NCBI RefSeq assembly: GCF_000620645.1
Contig: NZ_JIAV01000020.1
Location: forward strand, 124,001-188,000
Length of the DNA: 64,000 nucleotides
Source of the DNA: Nocardioides sp. URHA0032
GTDB lineage: Bacteria; Actinomycetota; Actinomycetes; Propionibacteriales; Nocardioidaceae
Direction: 5' to 3'
Below are positions 1-7,479 of this stretch, piece by piece. Positions within the stretch are counted from its first letter, which is position 1. Each line of letters opens with the position of its first letter. The translations under genes were made by a program, and so were the position numbers. The notes beneath the pieces are model-generated. The model searched no databases. It saw nothing but the letters and a program-made list of their open reading frames with translations, and was not told where the DNA came from.

Positions 1-1
1 G

Positions 2-496
2 GTCGTGATCGGTGCGTTCATGGCGATCCTGGGCGTCGGCCTGGGCGCCACCATGCAGAACCTCGTGCTCTCGGTCCAGAACAACGTCACCATGTCCGAC
101 ATGGGTGCCGCCAGCTCCGTCGTCGCGTTCTTCCGCACCATGGGTGGCTCGATCGGCGTGTCCGTCCTGGGCGCGCTGCTCAGTCACCAGGTCGCGCAGC
201 ACGTCACCGAGGGGTACGTCGCCGCGCAGCGGCCGCCGACCTTCTCCGCGGACAGCCACGCGGTGCCGGAGGTCGCGTCACTCCCCGGCTGGGAGCAGTC
301 GATCTGGGAGCACGCCTTCGGCTCGTCGTTCGGGCACATCTTCCTGGTCGCGACGCCGTTCGCCATGGTCGCGCTCGCCTGCGTGGTGCTGATCCGCGAG
401 GTCCCGCTCCGCACGTCGAACCTCGAGGCCGAGGCCGTCGCCTCGCCCGAGGTCGCCGCCGAGCTGCACCGCGCCGTGGTCCGGAGCGAGGCCTGA
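2..496 (+). CDS. DHA2-family MFS drug exporter, C-terminal part (gene enters from left edge)
   Basis: The reading frame is open from the first bases, so only the last ~165 residues of a longer protein are present. It shows two hydrophobic helices (roughly residues 1-20 and 40-62 of the visible part), a polar extracytoplasmic-like stretch with the patch SLPGWEQSIWEHAFG, then a last helix (about 113-130) and a charged tail. The segment with SVQNNVTMSDMGAASSV and FRTMGGSIGVSVLGA is typical of the C-terminal half of EmrB/QacA-type 14-TM proton-driven multidrug exporters. The stop is followed one base later by the ATG of a MarR regulator, so the two are co-transcribed, a common arrangement for inducible drug efflux. 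Family is well supported; substrate unknown. Confidence 0.85.
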   Translation, partial: VVIGAFMAILGVGLGATMQNLVLSVQNNVTMSDMGAASSVVAFFRTMGGSIGVSVLGALLSHQVAQHVTEGYVAAQRPPTFSADSHAVPEVASLPGWEQSIWEHAFGSSFGHIFLVATPFAMVALACVVLIREVPLRTSNLEAEAVASPEVAAELHRAVVRSEA

Positions 497-497
497 G

Positions 498-974
498 ATG
501 GCGACCCGTACGGACCGCGGTACTGACCGTGCCGCCCGCGCCGACCTGCTGACCGGCCTGGAGCAGGAGGTCGGCGCGATGGTCCGGCGGCTCCGCCGGA
601 TCATCCGCGAGCGGGCCCAGGGGGTGCATCCCGACCTGCAGTCCTCGTCGTACCTGATGCTGTCCTGGCTCGAGCAGCACGGGGCGCAGCGCGCCTCCGC
701 GATGGTCGAGTCGTTCGGCATCGACAAGGGCGCCATCAGCCGCCAGATCCAGCACCTCGTCGAGCTCGGGCTGGTCGAGCGCTCACCCGACCCGGCCGAC
801 GGTCGCGCCACGCTGGTCTCCATCACCGACGACGCCCTGGTCCGGATGGCCGCGGTGAACGAGAAGCGGCGCCGCTGGATCGACGAGCGGCTCCGCGACT
901 GGTCCGACGACGAGCTGACCGACATCGTCGCGCTGCTCGGCCGCTACAACGCGGCGCTGGACGAGCGGGACTGA
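498..974 (+). CDS. MarR-family transcriptional regulator
   Basis: A 158-residue winged-helix protein of normal MarR length. The recognition-helix region GIDKGAISRQIQHLVELG (about residues 75-92) and the wing with SPDPADGRATLVSITDDA (about 95-112) are the standard MarR signature. N- and C-terminal helices would form the dimer interface. The ATG lies one base after the stop of the upstream exporter, indicating translational coupling and probably joint control. By family it would be a ligand-responsive repressor of the exporter operon; its operator would lie upstream of the exporter, outside the window. Confidence 0.9.
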   Translation: MATRTDRGTDRAARADLLTGLEQEVGAMVRRLRRIIRERAQGVHPDLQSSSYLMLSWLEQHGAQRASAMVESFGIDKGAISRQIQHLVELGLVERSPDPADGRATLVSITDDALVRMAAVNEKRRRWIDERLRDWSDDELTDIVALLGRYNAALDERD

Positions 975-1019
975 CGAGCGCTCACGGCGTACCGGCCGCG
1001 CATCCGCACCCGCCGTCGC

Positions 1020-1036
1020 GGGTACCGCCGCCGGCA
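1020..1036 (+). promoter_or_regulatory. GGGTAC -10-like element just upstream of a small-protein ATG
   Basis: GGGTAC at 1020-1025 is followed after 10 bases by ATG at 1036. GGGTA(C/T) is the -10 consensus of SigB/SigF-type stress sigma factors of actinobacteria, and the spacing would give a leaderless or nearly leaderless mRNA. No convincing GTTT-like -35 is visible 15-17 bases upstream, so the call rests on the -10, the position, and a twin at 4912. Confidence 0.35.
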
Positions 1037-1212
1037 TGGACGAGAGCGAGCGGCAACCGGTCCGCACGACCCGCCGGGTCATGTTCCTCGCGGTCGGCGG
1101 GATCCTGGCCGTGCTCCTGGTCATGCTGGTGATCGTGCTGCTGCTCGGTGACCCGACCGACCACCTCGGCGATCAGCGGACCCAGACGGCGGTGTTCGCG
1201 GGCAGGTTGTAG
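1036..1212 (+). CDS. Small single-pass membrane protein (58 aa)
   Basis: Starts MDESERQPVRTTRRV, then an unbroken hydrophobic helix of about 22 residues (roughly 16-37), then a short polar tail. A basic RTTRR patch precedes the helix, predicting a cytoplasmic N-terminus. It overlaps the 3' end of the convergent alpha-glucosidase by 40 bp. The GGGTAC element 10 bases upstream suggests a leaderless stress-type transcript. I do not recognise a named family. The clean start, the classic positive-inside helix and the promoter-like element argue for a real gene, but at this length chance cannot be excluded. Confidence 0.5.
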   Translation: MDESERQPVRTTRRVMFLAVGGILAVLLVMLVIVLLLGDPTDHLGDQRTQTAVFAGRL

Positions 1213-2762
1213 TCGATCGGCCCGCTGGCCATCAGCACCTCGCCGTCCGGCAGCGGCACCGGGTCCGACCCGCAGTTGAGCACGACCGTGATCGGGCCGC
1301 GGCGGAACGCGAGCACGTCGGCGCCGCGGTCGAGCAGCTCGACGCGGTCGCCGGCGGATGTCGCGAACGTGCGCCGGGTGGCCAGCGCCGCGCGGTAGAA
1401 GGAGATGGTCGACGCGGGGTCAGCCTCCTCGGCCGCCACGGTGAGCGGACCCCACGTGGCCGGCTGCGGGATCCAGGGCTGGCCGGTGCCCGGCCCGAAG
1501 CCGTACGGCGGGGTCTCGCCGCTCCACGGGATCGGGACCCGGCAGCCGTCGCGCCCGGGCTCGCCGGTCCGGAACCAGGAGGGGTCCTGGCGGAACTCCG
1601 GCTCGACCTCGACCTGCTCCAGGCCGAGCTCCTCGCCCTGGTAGAGGTACGCCGAGCCGGGCAGCGCCAGCATCGCCAGCGTCGCGGCCCGAGCGCGGGC
1701 GAGGCCGACCTCGCCGCCGCCGTACCGGGTCGGGTGGCGTACGACGTCGTGGTTGGACAGCACCCAGGTGGGCGTGCCGTCGACCAGCCCGACCGCGTCC
1801 AGGGTGCTGGTGACGACCTCGGCGAACGCGCTCGCCGACCAGGGCGCCAGGAGCCAGGCGAAGTTGAACGCCTGGCTCATCTCGTCCTCGCGGATGTACC
1901 GGGCCATCGACTCCGGCGTGGGGGTCCAGGCCTCGGCCACCAGCATCCGGTCGCCGTCGTACTTGGCCAGCACCTCGTGCCAGCGGCGGTAGACGTCGTG
2001 CACCTCGGGCTGGTCCCACATCGGTCCCTCGACGTCGGGGGCCTCGACCATCGACTCCTTGCGCGCGCTCGTCACGGTGTCCGGGAGGCCCTCCTCCTTG
2101 AAGAGCCCGTGCGCCACGTCGACGCGGAAGCCGTCGACGCCGCGGTCCAGCCAGAACCGCAGGACGTCGACGAACATGTCGCCGACCTCGGGGTTGCGCC
2201 AGTCCAGGTCCGGCTGGCTCGCGTCGAAGAGGTGGAGGTACCACTGACCGACCTCGCCTGGGCCGGCCTCGACCTGCGTCCACGCGGGACCGCCGAAGAC
2301 CGACCGCCAGTTGTTCGGCGGGCCGTCCGCGCTGTCGCGGAAGATGTACCGCGCGCGCTCGGGGCTGCCCGGCCCGGCGGCCAGCGCCGCGCGGAACCAG
2401 GGGTGCTGGTCGGAGGTGTGGTTGGGGACCAGGTCGACGATCACCTTGAGCCCCACCTCGTGCGCCTGCTCGAGCAGGACGTCGGCGTCGGCGAGGGAGC
2501 CGAACAGCGGGTCCACGTCGCAGTAGTCCGCGACGTCGTACCCGTGGTCCTTCTGCGGGGACCTGTAGAACGGCGAGAGCCAGATCGCGTCGACGCCGAG
2601 GTCGCGCAGGTACGGCAGCCGCGACGTGATGCCCGGCAGGTCGCCGACGCCGTCGCCGTTCCCGTCCGCGAAGCTGCGGGGGTAGATCTGGTAGGTGACC
2701 GCGTGCCGCCACCACTCGTGACGACCGGCGCTCGTTTGATCGTTCAAACCCATGGCCTCCAT
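1173..2762 (-). CDS. GH13 alpha-glucosidase / oligo-1,6-glucosidase-type enzyme
   Basis: A 529-residue (beta/alpha)8 amylase-family protein without a signal peptide, so cytoplasmic hydrolysis of maltose, isomaltose or trehalose-type oligosaccharides is expected. Visible GH13 regions: QIYPRSFADGNGDGVGDL (25-42), VDLVPNHTS (109-117), GFRVDVAHG (211-219, nucleophile Asp215), VAEAW (275-279, acid/base Glu277) and LSNHDVVRH (335-343, transition-state Asp339). The QPDLDWRNPEV segment is typical of exo-acting alpha-glucosidases. Start is the ATG at 2762 or the ATG three codons later (2753); the GGAGG between them is too close to either to decide. An inverted repeat over the first codons suggests repression by a LacI-type regulator not present here. 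Confidence 0.9.
   Translation of the reverse strand: MEAMGLNDQTSAGRHEWWRHAVTYQIYPRSFADGNGDGVGDLPGITSRLPYLRDLGVDAIWLSPFYRSPQKDHGYDVADYCDVDPLFGSLADADVLLEQAHEVGLKVIVDLVPNHTSDQHPWFRAALAAGPGSPERARYIFRDSADGPPNNWRSVFGGPAWTQVEAGPGEVGQWYLHLFDASQPDLDWRNPEVGDMFVDVLRFWLDRGVDGFRVDVAHGLFKEEGLPDTVTSARKESMVEAPDVEGPMWDQPEVHDVYRRWHEVLAKYDGDRMLVAEAWTPTPESMARYIREDEMSQAFNFAWLLAPWSASAFAEVVTSTLDAVGLVDGTPTWVLSNHDVVRHPTRYGGGEVGLARARAATLAMLALPGSAYLYQGEELGLEQVEVEPEFRQDPSWFRTGEPGRDGCRVPIPWSGETPPYGFGPGTGQPWIPQPATWGPLTVAAEEADPASTISFYRAALATRRTFATSAGDRVELLDRGADVLAFRRGPITVVLNCGSDPVPLPDGEVLMASGPIDYNLPANTAVWVR
2734..2749. promoter_or_regulatory. Candidate LacI-type operator at the alpha-glucosidase start
   Basis: GTTTGATCGTTCAAAC has 6-bp inverted arms (GTTTGA/TCAAAC) around a central CG, the usual geometry of LacI/GalR-family operators. 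It lies just inside the 5' end of the GH13 coding sequence, immediately after the second possible ATG, where binding would block transcription or early elongation. Sugar-hydrolase genes are commonly controlled this way; no LacI gene is visible in the window. Confidence 0.4.
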
Positions 2763-2804
2763 CGTAGTGGTCGCCCGGCGGGACTCACGCGGGCACGCGC
2801 GCCG

Positions 2805-4124
2805 TCACCGGATGGCCTCCCACCTCGCCAGCGCCTCGCGTCGCTCCGCGGCGTGGTCGACGACCGGCTCGGGGTAGCCGGCCGCGCGCCGGTCCTCGGG
2901 GCCCGGGTCGTGCGGGTCCGCGGCGTCCGCGAGCTCCGGCACCCAGCGGCGCACGTAACTGCCGGCGGGGTCGAACGTGCGGCCCTGGGTGGTCGGGTTG
3001 AAGACCCGGAAGTACGGCGCCGCGTCGACCCCGCTGCCCGCCGCCCACTGCCAGTTCTGCTGGTTGGAGGCGAGGTCGGCGTCGGCCAGCCAGCGCATGA
3101 AGTGCCGGGCGCCGTGCTGCCACTCCAGGTGCAGGTCCTTGACGAGGAAGCTCGCGACCACCATGCGCACCCGGTTGTGCATCCAGCCGGTCGCCCGGAG
3201 CTGGCGCATGCCGGCGTCGACGATCGGGAAGCCGGTGCGGCCCTCCTGCCAGGCCGTCAGCAGCGGGCCCGGCTCGTCGTACCGCATCCGGGCGTACTCG
3301 GGCCGCAGGTACTCCCGGGCCGTCTGCGGTCGCGCCGCCAGCAGGTCGGCGAAGAACTCGCGCCAGGCCAGCTCCTTGCGGTACGTCGCGGCGCCCGCGC
3401 TGCGCCTGCGGGCCAGGTCGGCGAGCAGGGTCCGCGGATGCACCTCGCCCCACCGCAGGTGGACCGACATCCGCGACGTGGAGTCCAGGTCGGGCCGGTC
3501 CCGCTCCTCGTCGTAGCCGTCGACCCGGTCGAGGAAGTCCTGCCACTGGCGCAGCGCGGCCTCCTCGCCGGCCGCGGGGAGCTCCAGGCCGTCGGGCAGC
3601 GCCGGCTCCGGGAGGTCGGTGGTGCCCCCGGCGAGCCCGAGCCAGCGGACCCCCGTCGGCGCGTCGACCGGCCCGCGCCAGCCGTGCTCGGCCCAGGCGC
3701 GCGAGAACGGCGTGTAGACCCGGTACGGCTCGCCGCTGCCGCTGGTCACCCGTCCCGGCCCGACGGCGTACGGCGAGCCGGTGCGCACCAGCTCGACCCC
3801 GTGCTCGGCCAGCGCCGCCTCGACCGCGGCGTCCCGGCGGGCTCCGTACGGCCCGAAGTCCGCGGCGACGTGCACCCGCTCGGCCGCCACCGACTGCGCG
3901 GCCAGCAGCACCCGGCGTACCGGGTCGCCCGCCACGACGGCGACCGGCGCGTCGAGGGCGCGGAGCGACGCCGCGAGGTACGCCCGCCGGCTCGGGCCGG
4001 CCGGCCCCCAGAGCGCGGGGTCGAGCACGAACAGCGGGAGGACCGGCCCGTCCGCGGCGGCCTCGACGAGCGCGGGGTTGTCACGGAGCCGCAGGTCGCG
4101 GCGGAACCACATCACGGAGGGCAT
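2805..4124 (-). CDS. phr: Deoxyribodipyrimidine photolyase (cryptochrome/photolyase family)
   Basis: A 439-residue FAD flavoprotein that uses blue light to split cyclobutane pyrimidine dimers. The N-terminal photolyase fold starts MPSVMWFRRDLRLRDNP. The C-terminal FAD domain has the conserved KELAWREFFADLL, GWMHNRVRMVVASFLVKDL and NQQNWQWAAGSGVDAAPYF segments. It ends with a normal WVPELAD helix region, so the enzyme looks intact. The ATG at 4124 is preferred because family members begin a few residues before the WFRRDLR motif. It is divergent from ideR with a 39-bp gap, so the promoters must be interleaved. Whether it repairs CPDs or 6-4 products cannot be settled from motifs alone; class I CPD is most likely. 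Confidence 0.92.
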   Translation of the reverse strand: MPSVMWFRRDLRLRDNPALVEAAADGPVLPLFVLDPALWGPAGPSRRAYLAASLRALDAPVAVVAGDPVRRVLLAAQSVAAERVHVAADFGPYGARRDAAVEAALAEHGVELVRTGSPYAVGPGRVTSGSGEPYRVYTPFSRAWAEHGWRGPVDAPTGVRWLGLAGGTTDLPEPALPDGLELPAAGEEAALRQWQDFLDRVDGYDEERDRPDLDSTSRMSVHLRWGEVHPRTLLADLARRRSAGAATYRKELAWREFFADLLAARPQTAREYLRPEYARMRYDEPGPLLTAWQEGRTGFPIVDAGMRQLRATGWMHNRVRMVVASFLVKDLHLEWQHGARHFMRWLADADLASNQQNWQWAAGSGVDAAPYFRVFNPTTQGRTFDPAGSYVRRWVPELADAADPHDPGPEDRRAAGYPEPVVDHAAERREALARWEAIR

Positions 4125-4163
4125 CACCCGCCAGCCTGCCAGCCGCTGGAGGCATGGGACAGA

Positions 4164-4859
4164 ATGAGCGACGTGAGCGATCTGATCGACACCACCGAGA
4201 TGTACCTCCGGACCATCTACGAGCTGGTCGAGGAGGGCATCGTCCCGCTGCGTGCCCGGATCGCCGAGCGACTCCACCAGAGCGGCCCGACCGTGTCCCA
4301 GACGGTGGCCCGGATGGAGCGCGACGGGCTGCTCACCGTCGAGGGGGACCGCCACCTCCAGCTCACCGACGAGGGTGACCGGCTGGCCACCCGGGTGATG
4401 CGCAAGCACCGGCTGGCCGAGCGGCTGCTGACCGACGTGATCGGCCTCGAGTGGGAGCTCGTGCACGAGGAGGCCTGCCGCTGGGAGCACGTGATGTCGG
4501 AGACCGTCGAGCGGCGGCTCCTCGAGCTGCTCGACCACCCGACCGAGTCGCCGTACGGCAACCCGATCCCGGGCCTGGACGAGCTCGGCGAGAGCGAGGT
4601 CGGCGAGGAGTTCATGGACGGCGTCGAGCCGCTCTCCACCGCCGCCAGCCCGCAGGAGGGCCGGGTCCTGGTCCGCCGCATCTCCGAGGAGATGCAGAAG
4701 GACGAGGTGCTGATGAGCGCCATGCGCCGGGTCGGCGCCCTCCCCGACAAGACCGTCACCGTGGTCGCGACCGCCGAGGGCATCCTCGTCGGCTCCGGCG
4801 GCGAGACCGCCGAGATCGAGCCCGAGGCGGCCGCCCACATCTTCGTCCGGAAGCTCTGA
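4164..4859 (+). CDS. ideR: Iron-dependent repressor IdeR (DtxR family)
   Basis: A 231-residue DtxR/IdeR-type regulator. Residues 1-70 form the winged helix (VDTTEMYLRTIYELVEEG-like N-terminus with Met13, then SGPTVSQTVARMERDGLL). The dimerisation and metal-binding domain holds the primary-site ligands Cys105, Glu108 and His109 in EEACRWEHVMSE and ancillary ligands His82, Glu86 and His101. These match M. tuberculosis IdeR with a +3 offset. The C-terminal ~80 residues form the SH3-like domain. In this family Fe(II) loading drives binding to iron boxes and represses siderophore and uptake genes. It is divergent from the photolyase, with no operon partner. Conservation is close enough to call IdeR rather than a manganese MntR. 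Confidence 0.93.
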   Translation: MSDVSDLIDTTEMYLRTIYELVEEGIVPLRARIAERLHQSGPTVSQTVARMERDGLLTVEGDRHLQLTDEGDRLATRVMRKHRLAERLLTDVIGLEWELVHEEACRWEHVMSETVERRLLELLDHPTESPYGNPIPGLDELGESEVGEEFMDGVEPLSTAASPQEGRVLVRRISEEMQKDEVLMSAMRRVGALPDKTVTVVATAEGILVGSGGETAEIEPEAAAHIFVRKL

Positions 4860-4890
4860 GCGGCCTCGACCCGGGGTCGCGACCGCGACA

Positions 4891-4917
4891 GGCTTCACCC
4901 TGGCCCGGTGCGGGTAC
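4891..4917 (+). promoter_or_regulatory. SigB/SigF-like promoter of the kinase gene (GGCTT-N16-GGGTAC)
   Basis: GGGTAC at 4912-4917 sits 9 bases before the kinase ATG (4927), with a GTTT-like GGCTT 16 bases upstream at 4891-4895. Spacing fits the general-stress sigma consensus of actinobacteria (GTTT-N15-17-GGGTA(C/T)) and predicts a leaderless mRNA. The same GGGTACCGCC decamer precedes the small membrane protein at 1036. Confidence 0.45.
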
Positions 4918-4926
4918 CGCCCCCGC

Positions 4927-6357
4927 ATGCCACCGGAGACCATCGCGGGGCGCTACCACGTCGAGCGCGCCATCGGCCGGGGCGGGATGGGCACGGTGTG
5001 GCTGTGCCGGGACGAGGTCCTGGGCCGGGAGGTCGCGGTCAAGCAGGTCGGCCTGATGCCCGGCGAGTCGGCACCCGACCTCGCCCGTGCCCTGCGCGAA
5101 GCCCGCTCGTCGGCCGCCCTCAACCATCCGCACGTCGTGTCGGTCTACGACGCCGTGGAGGTCGACGACCACATCTGGCTGGTGATGGAGTACGTGCCCG
5201 GCTCCACGCTCTCGGAGCTGATGGCGCGGGAGGGTCGGCTCGACCCCGAACGGGTGGCGTACATCGGTGCCCAGGTGGCCGACGGGCTGGCCGCCGCGCA
5301 CGCGCGCGGGACCGTCCACCGCGACGTCAAGCCGGGCAACGTCCTCATCGACGGTGAGGTCGCGAAGATCAGCGACTTCGGGATCGCCCGCACCGCCGGT
5401 GACGCCCAGCTGACGCAGACCGGGATGGTGATGGGCACCCCGCTGTACTTCTCGCCGCAGCTGGCCCGGGGCCTGGCCCCGACTCGGGCGGACGACGTCT
5501 GGGCGCTCGGCGCCACCCTCTACGCCGCCGTCGAGGGCTCCCCGCCCATCGAGGACCGGGGCAACGCGATCGCCACGCTGACCGCCATCGCGGAGGCCCG
5601 GCCGGCTCCGCCCGCGCATGCCGGGTTCCTGACCGACGCGATCGGCCGGATGCTGGACCCGGACCCGGTCTCGCGGTGGTCGATGGCCGATGCCGCCCAC
5701 GCGCTGAGGCGGTTGCACGAGCAGCACCGGGCGCCGGCCACGCTCGAGACGGCGCCACGACGCCCCGGACCCGACACCCCGGTGGCGGGGACGGCCGCAG
5801 CGTCCCCGCCGGACGACGGCACCGGGCACCGCACGCGGTGGCCGCTGGTCGTCGCGCTCGTGGTCCTCCTGCTCGTGGGCGGCGTCGCCGCGGCGGCGTA
5901 TGCGCTGCGCTCCGACGACCCCTCCGGAGGCTCCTCGGCCGGGCATCCGAAGACCTCGACCAGCCGGTCGTCCACGCCCTCCGGGGAGCCGTCCACGGCG
6001 ACGGCGACGGTGACGACGACGGCGACCGCCCCGGTGGAGGCGTCGCCGACCGGGTCGGTGCCCGTCGCGACCGATCCCGAGCAGGCGGTCGAGGCCTACT
6101 ACGGTCTCCTGCCCGACGACACGGAGGACGCGTGGCAGATGCTGGGGCCGCAGGCGCGGGCGAGCGCCCACGGGTACGGCAACTACGCCGCGTTCTGGGG
6201 CGGGATCGAGTCGGTCGAGGTGGGCGGGACGTCACTCTCGGACGACGTCGTGTCGGTCGAGCTCACCTACAACGGGGACGACTCCGAGACCCGGCAGCTG
6301 CGGATGGAGAAGAGCGGTGCGGGCTGGATCATCGCCGAGGACATCGGGACGGGATGA
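4927..6357 (+). CDS. Transmembrane Ser/Thr protein kinase (PknB-like)
   Basis: A 476-residue Hanks-type kinase. Kinase domain residues 8-265: glycine loop IGRGGMGTV (16-24), ATP-anchoring Lys39, HRDVKPGNV (131-139, catalytic Asp133), DFG 150-152, activation-loop segment TQTGMVMGTPLYFSPQ. The usual APE/SPE motif reads SPQ, so the Glu that normally salt-bridges the C-lobe Arg is replaced. A Pro/Thr-rich linker leads to one TM helix (about 306-327), then a Ser/Thr-rich extracellular stalk and a C-terminal sensor-like domain of ~90 residues (VEAYYGLLPDDTEDAWQML onward) that resembles small NTF2-like folds rather than PASTA repeats. Likely an envelope sensor kinase; signal and substrates unknown. 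Confidence 0.9.
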   Translation: MPPETIAGRYHVERAIGRGGMGTVWLCRDEVLGREVAVKQVGLMPGESAPDLARALREARSSAALNHPHVVSVYDAVEVDDHIWLVMEYVPGSTLSELMAREGRLDPERVAYIGAQVADGLAAAHARGTVHRDVKPGNVLIDGEVAKISDFGIARTAGDAQLTQTGMVMGTPLYFSPQLARGLAPTRADDVWALGATLYAAVEGSPPIEDRGNAIATLTAIAEARPAPPAHAGFLTDAIGRMLDPDPVSRWSMADAAHALRRLHEQHRAPATLETAPRRPGPDTPVAGTAAASPPDDGTGHRTRWPLVVALVVLLLVGGVAAAAYALRSDDPSGGSSAGHPKTSTSRSSTPSGEPSTATATVTTTATAPVEASPTGSVPVATDPEQAVEAYYGLLPDDTEDAWQMLGPQARASAHGYGNYAAFWGGIESVEVGGTSLSDDVVSVELTYNGDDSETRQLRMEKSGAGWIIAEDIGTG

Positions 6358-6369
6358 CCGGGCGGTCGC

Positions 6370-7179
6370 TCACGCGGCAGCTCGTGACGACCTGAGCCCC
6401 GCCAGGAACTCACTGCACCCGGCCTCGACCTTGCAGGTGGCCAGCTCGTCGCCCCTGGTCTGTCCGCGGTTGACGATCACCACCGGGACACCGGCCTTCG
6501 CGGCGCGCCGCACGAAGCGGAAGCCGGACATCACGGTGAGGCTCGAGCCCGCCACGAGGAGGGCACCGCGCGTGCCGGCGAGGCCGTCGACCGCCGCGTA
6601 GCACCGCTCGACGCGCGGCGCCGGGACGTTCTCCCCGAAGAACACGACGTCCGGCTTCAGCACGCCGCCGCACGCGGCACACGGCGGTACGACGAACCCG
6701 GCGGTCTCCTCGAGGTCGACGTCGCCGTCCGGGCGGACCGCCACGTCGGCGTACCGCTCCGCGAAGCCGGGGTTCAGCTCCGCCAAGCGCTCCTGCAGGG
6801 CCGCCCGCGCCGACGTCTGCCGGCAGCCGAGGCAGACCACGTCGGCGATCCGGCCGTGCAGCGCCACCAGGCGTGGGGTGCCGGCGCGCTCGTGCAGGCC
6901 GTCGACGTTCTGGGTGATCAGCAGTTCGGGCGCGATCTCGGCGAGCGCGAGGTGGCCGGGGTTGGGGTCGGCCCGCCGCATCCGTCCCCAGCCGAGGTGG
7001 CTGCGCGCCCAGTACCGCTGCCGGGCGGCCGGTCCGGAGACGAACTCCTGGTAGGTCATCGGGAGCCGCGACGGGGAGCCAGGCCCGCGGTAGTCCGGGA
7101 TCCCGGAGTCCGTGGACAGCCCGGCGCCGGTCAGCACGACCAGCGGACGGCCGTGCAGGAGGTCGAGGGCCTCGATCAC
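6370..7179 (-). CDS. Sir2-family NAD-dependent protein deacylase
   Basis: A 269-residue sirtuin. GAGLSTDSGIPDYRG (18-32) binds NAD, TQNVDGLHERAG follows at 89-100, and the catalytic His108 sits in ALHGR. The structural zinc site is formed by CLGC (116-119) and a later CAAC. GSSLTVMSGF and IVNRGQTRGD form the C-terminal NAD pocket. Expected reaction: NAD-dependent removal of acyl groups from protein lysines. The start is the GTG at 7179, whose GTGA overlaps the stop of the upstream DUF2277 gene, so the two are translationally coupled. The Tyr/Arg signature that marks bacterial desuccinylases is not obvious, so deacetylase or a related activity is equally possible. Confidence 0.9.
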   Translation of the reverse strand: MIEALDLLHGRPLVVLTGAGLSTDSGIPDYRGPGSPSRLPMTYQEFVSGPAARQRYWARSHLGWGRMRRADPNPGHLALAEIAPELLITQNVDGLHERAGTPRLVALHGRIADVVCLGCRQTSARAALQERLAELNPGFAERYADVAVRPDGDVDLEETAGFVVPPCAACGGVLKPDVVFFGENVPAPRVERCYAAVDGLAGTRGALLVAGSSLTVMSGFRFVRRAAKAGVPVVIVNRGQTRGDELATCKVEAGCSEFLAGLRSSRAAA

Positions 7180-7445
7180 CGGGCGTAGCGGAGCTCGGCG
7201 CGCGCGCGGGCCTTGGCGGCCTCGACGTCGCGGTCCTTCGGCGGCGCCGTGGTCACCAGGTCGTCGAGCAGGTGCTCGGTGATGTGCGCGATCTCGGCGA
7301 CCGCGCGGTCGAACGCTGCCTGGTTCGCCTGGCTCGGCTTCGTCGTGCCGCTCACCTTGCGGACGTACTGCAGCGCAGCCGCGCTCACCTCGTCGCGGGT
7401 CGCCGGCGGCTCGAAGTTGTTCAGGGGGCGGATGTTCCGGCACAT
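7176..7445 (-). CDS. DUF2277 family protein
   Basis: An 89-residue protein starting MCRNIRPLNNFEPPATRDEV, which is the recognisable signature of DUF2277. The rest is a predicted helical bundle (VSAAALQYVRKVSGTTKPSQANQ, then a long amphipathic helix, then KDRDVEAAKARARAELRYAR). The function of the family is not established. Its stop codon overlaps the sirtuin GTG by four bases, so both are made from one message; a role in protein acylation or NAD metabolism is only a guess from that coupling. It is divergent from the enoyl-reductase-like gene with a 34-bp spacer. Confidence 0.85.
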   Translation of the reverse strand: MCRNIRPLNNFEPPATRDEVSAAALQYVRKVSGTTKPSQANQAAFDRAVAEIAHITEHLLDDLVTTAPPKDRDVEAAKARARAELRYAR

Positions 7446-7479
7446 GCCCCGAGCGTACGTCGCCCACGCACCTGCCAGC

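Noticed and set aside
982..1164. A 60-codon minus-strand frame downstream of marR
   Set aside because: His/Asp/Gln-rich junk antisense to a plausible small membrane protein.
1734..4859. A 1041-codon plus-strand frame covering the glucosidase and photolyase and ending as IdeR
   Set aside because: Only the last 231 codons are real (IdeR). The rest is antisense to two intact, motif-rich genes and is a product of high GC.
4756..6171. A 471-codon minus-strand frame over the kinase gene
   Set aside because: Arg/Gly-rich translation with no family features, antisense to a kinase with all its motifs.
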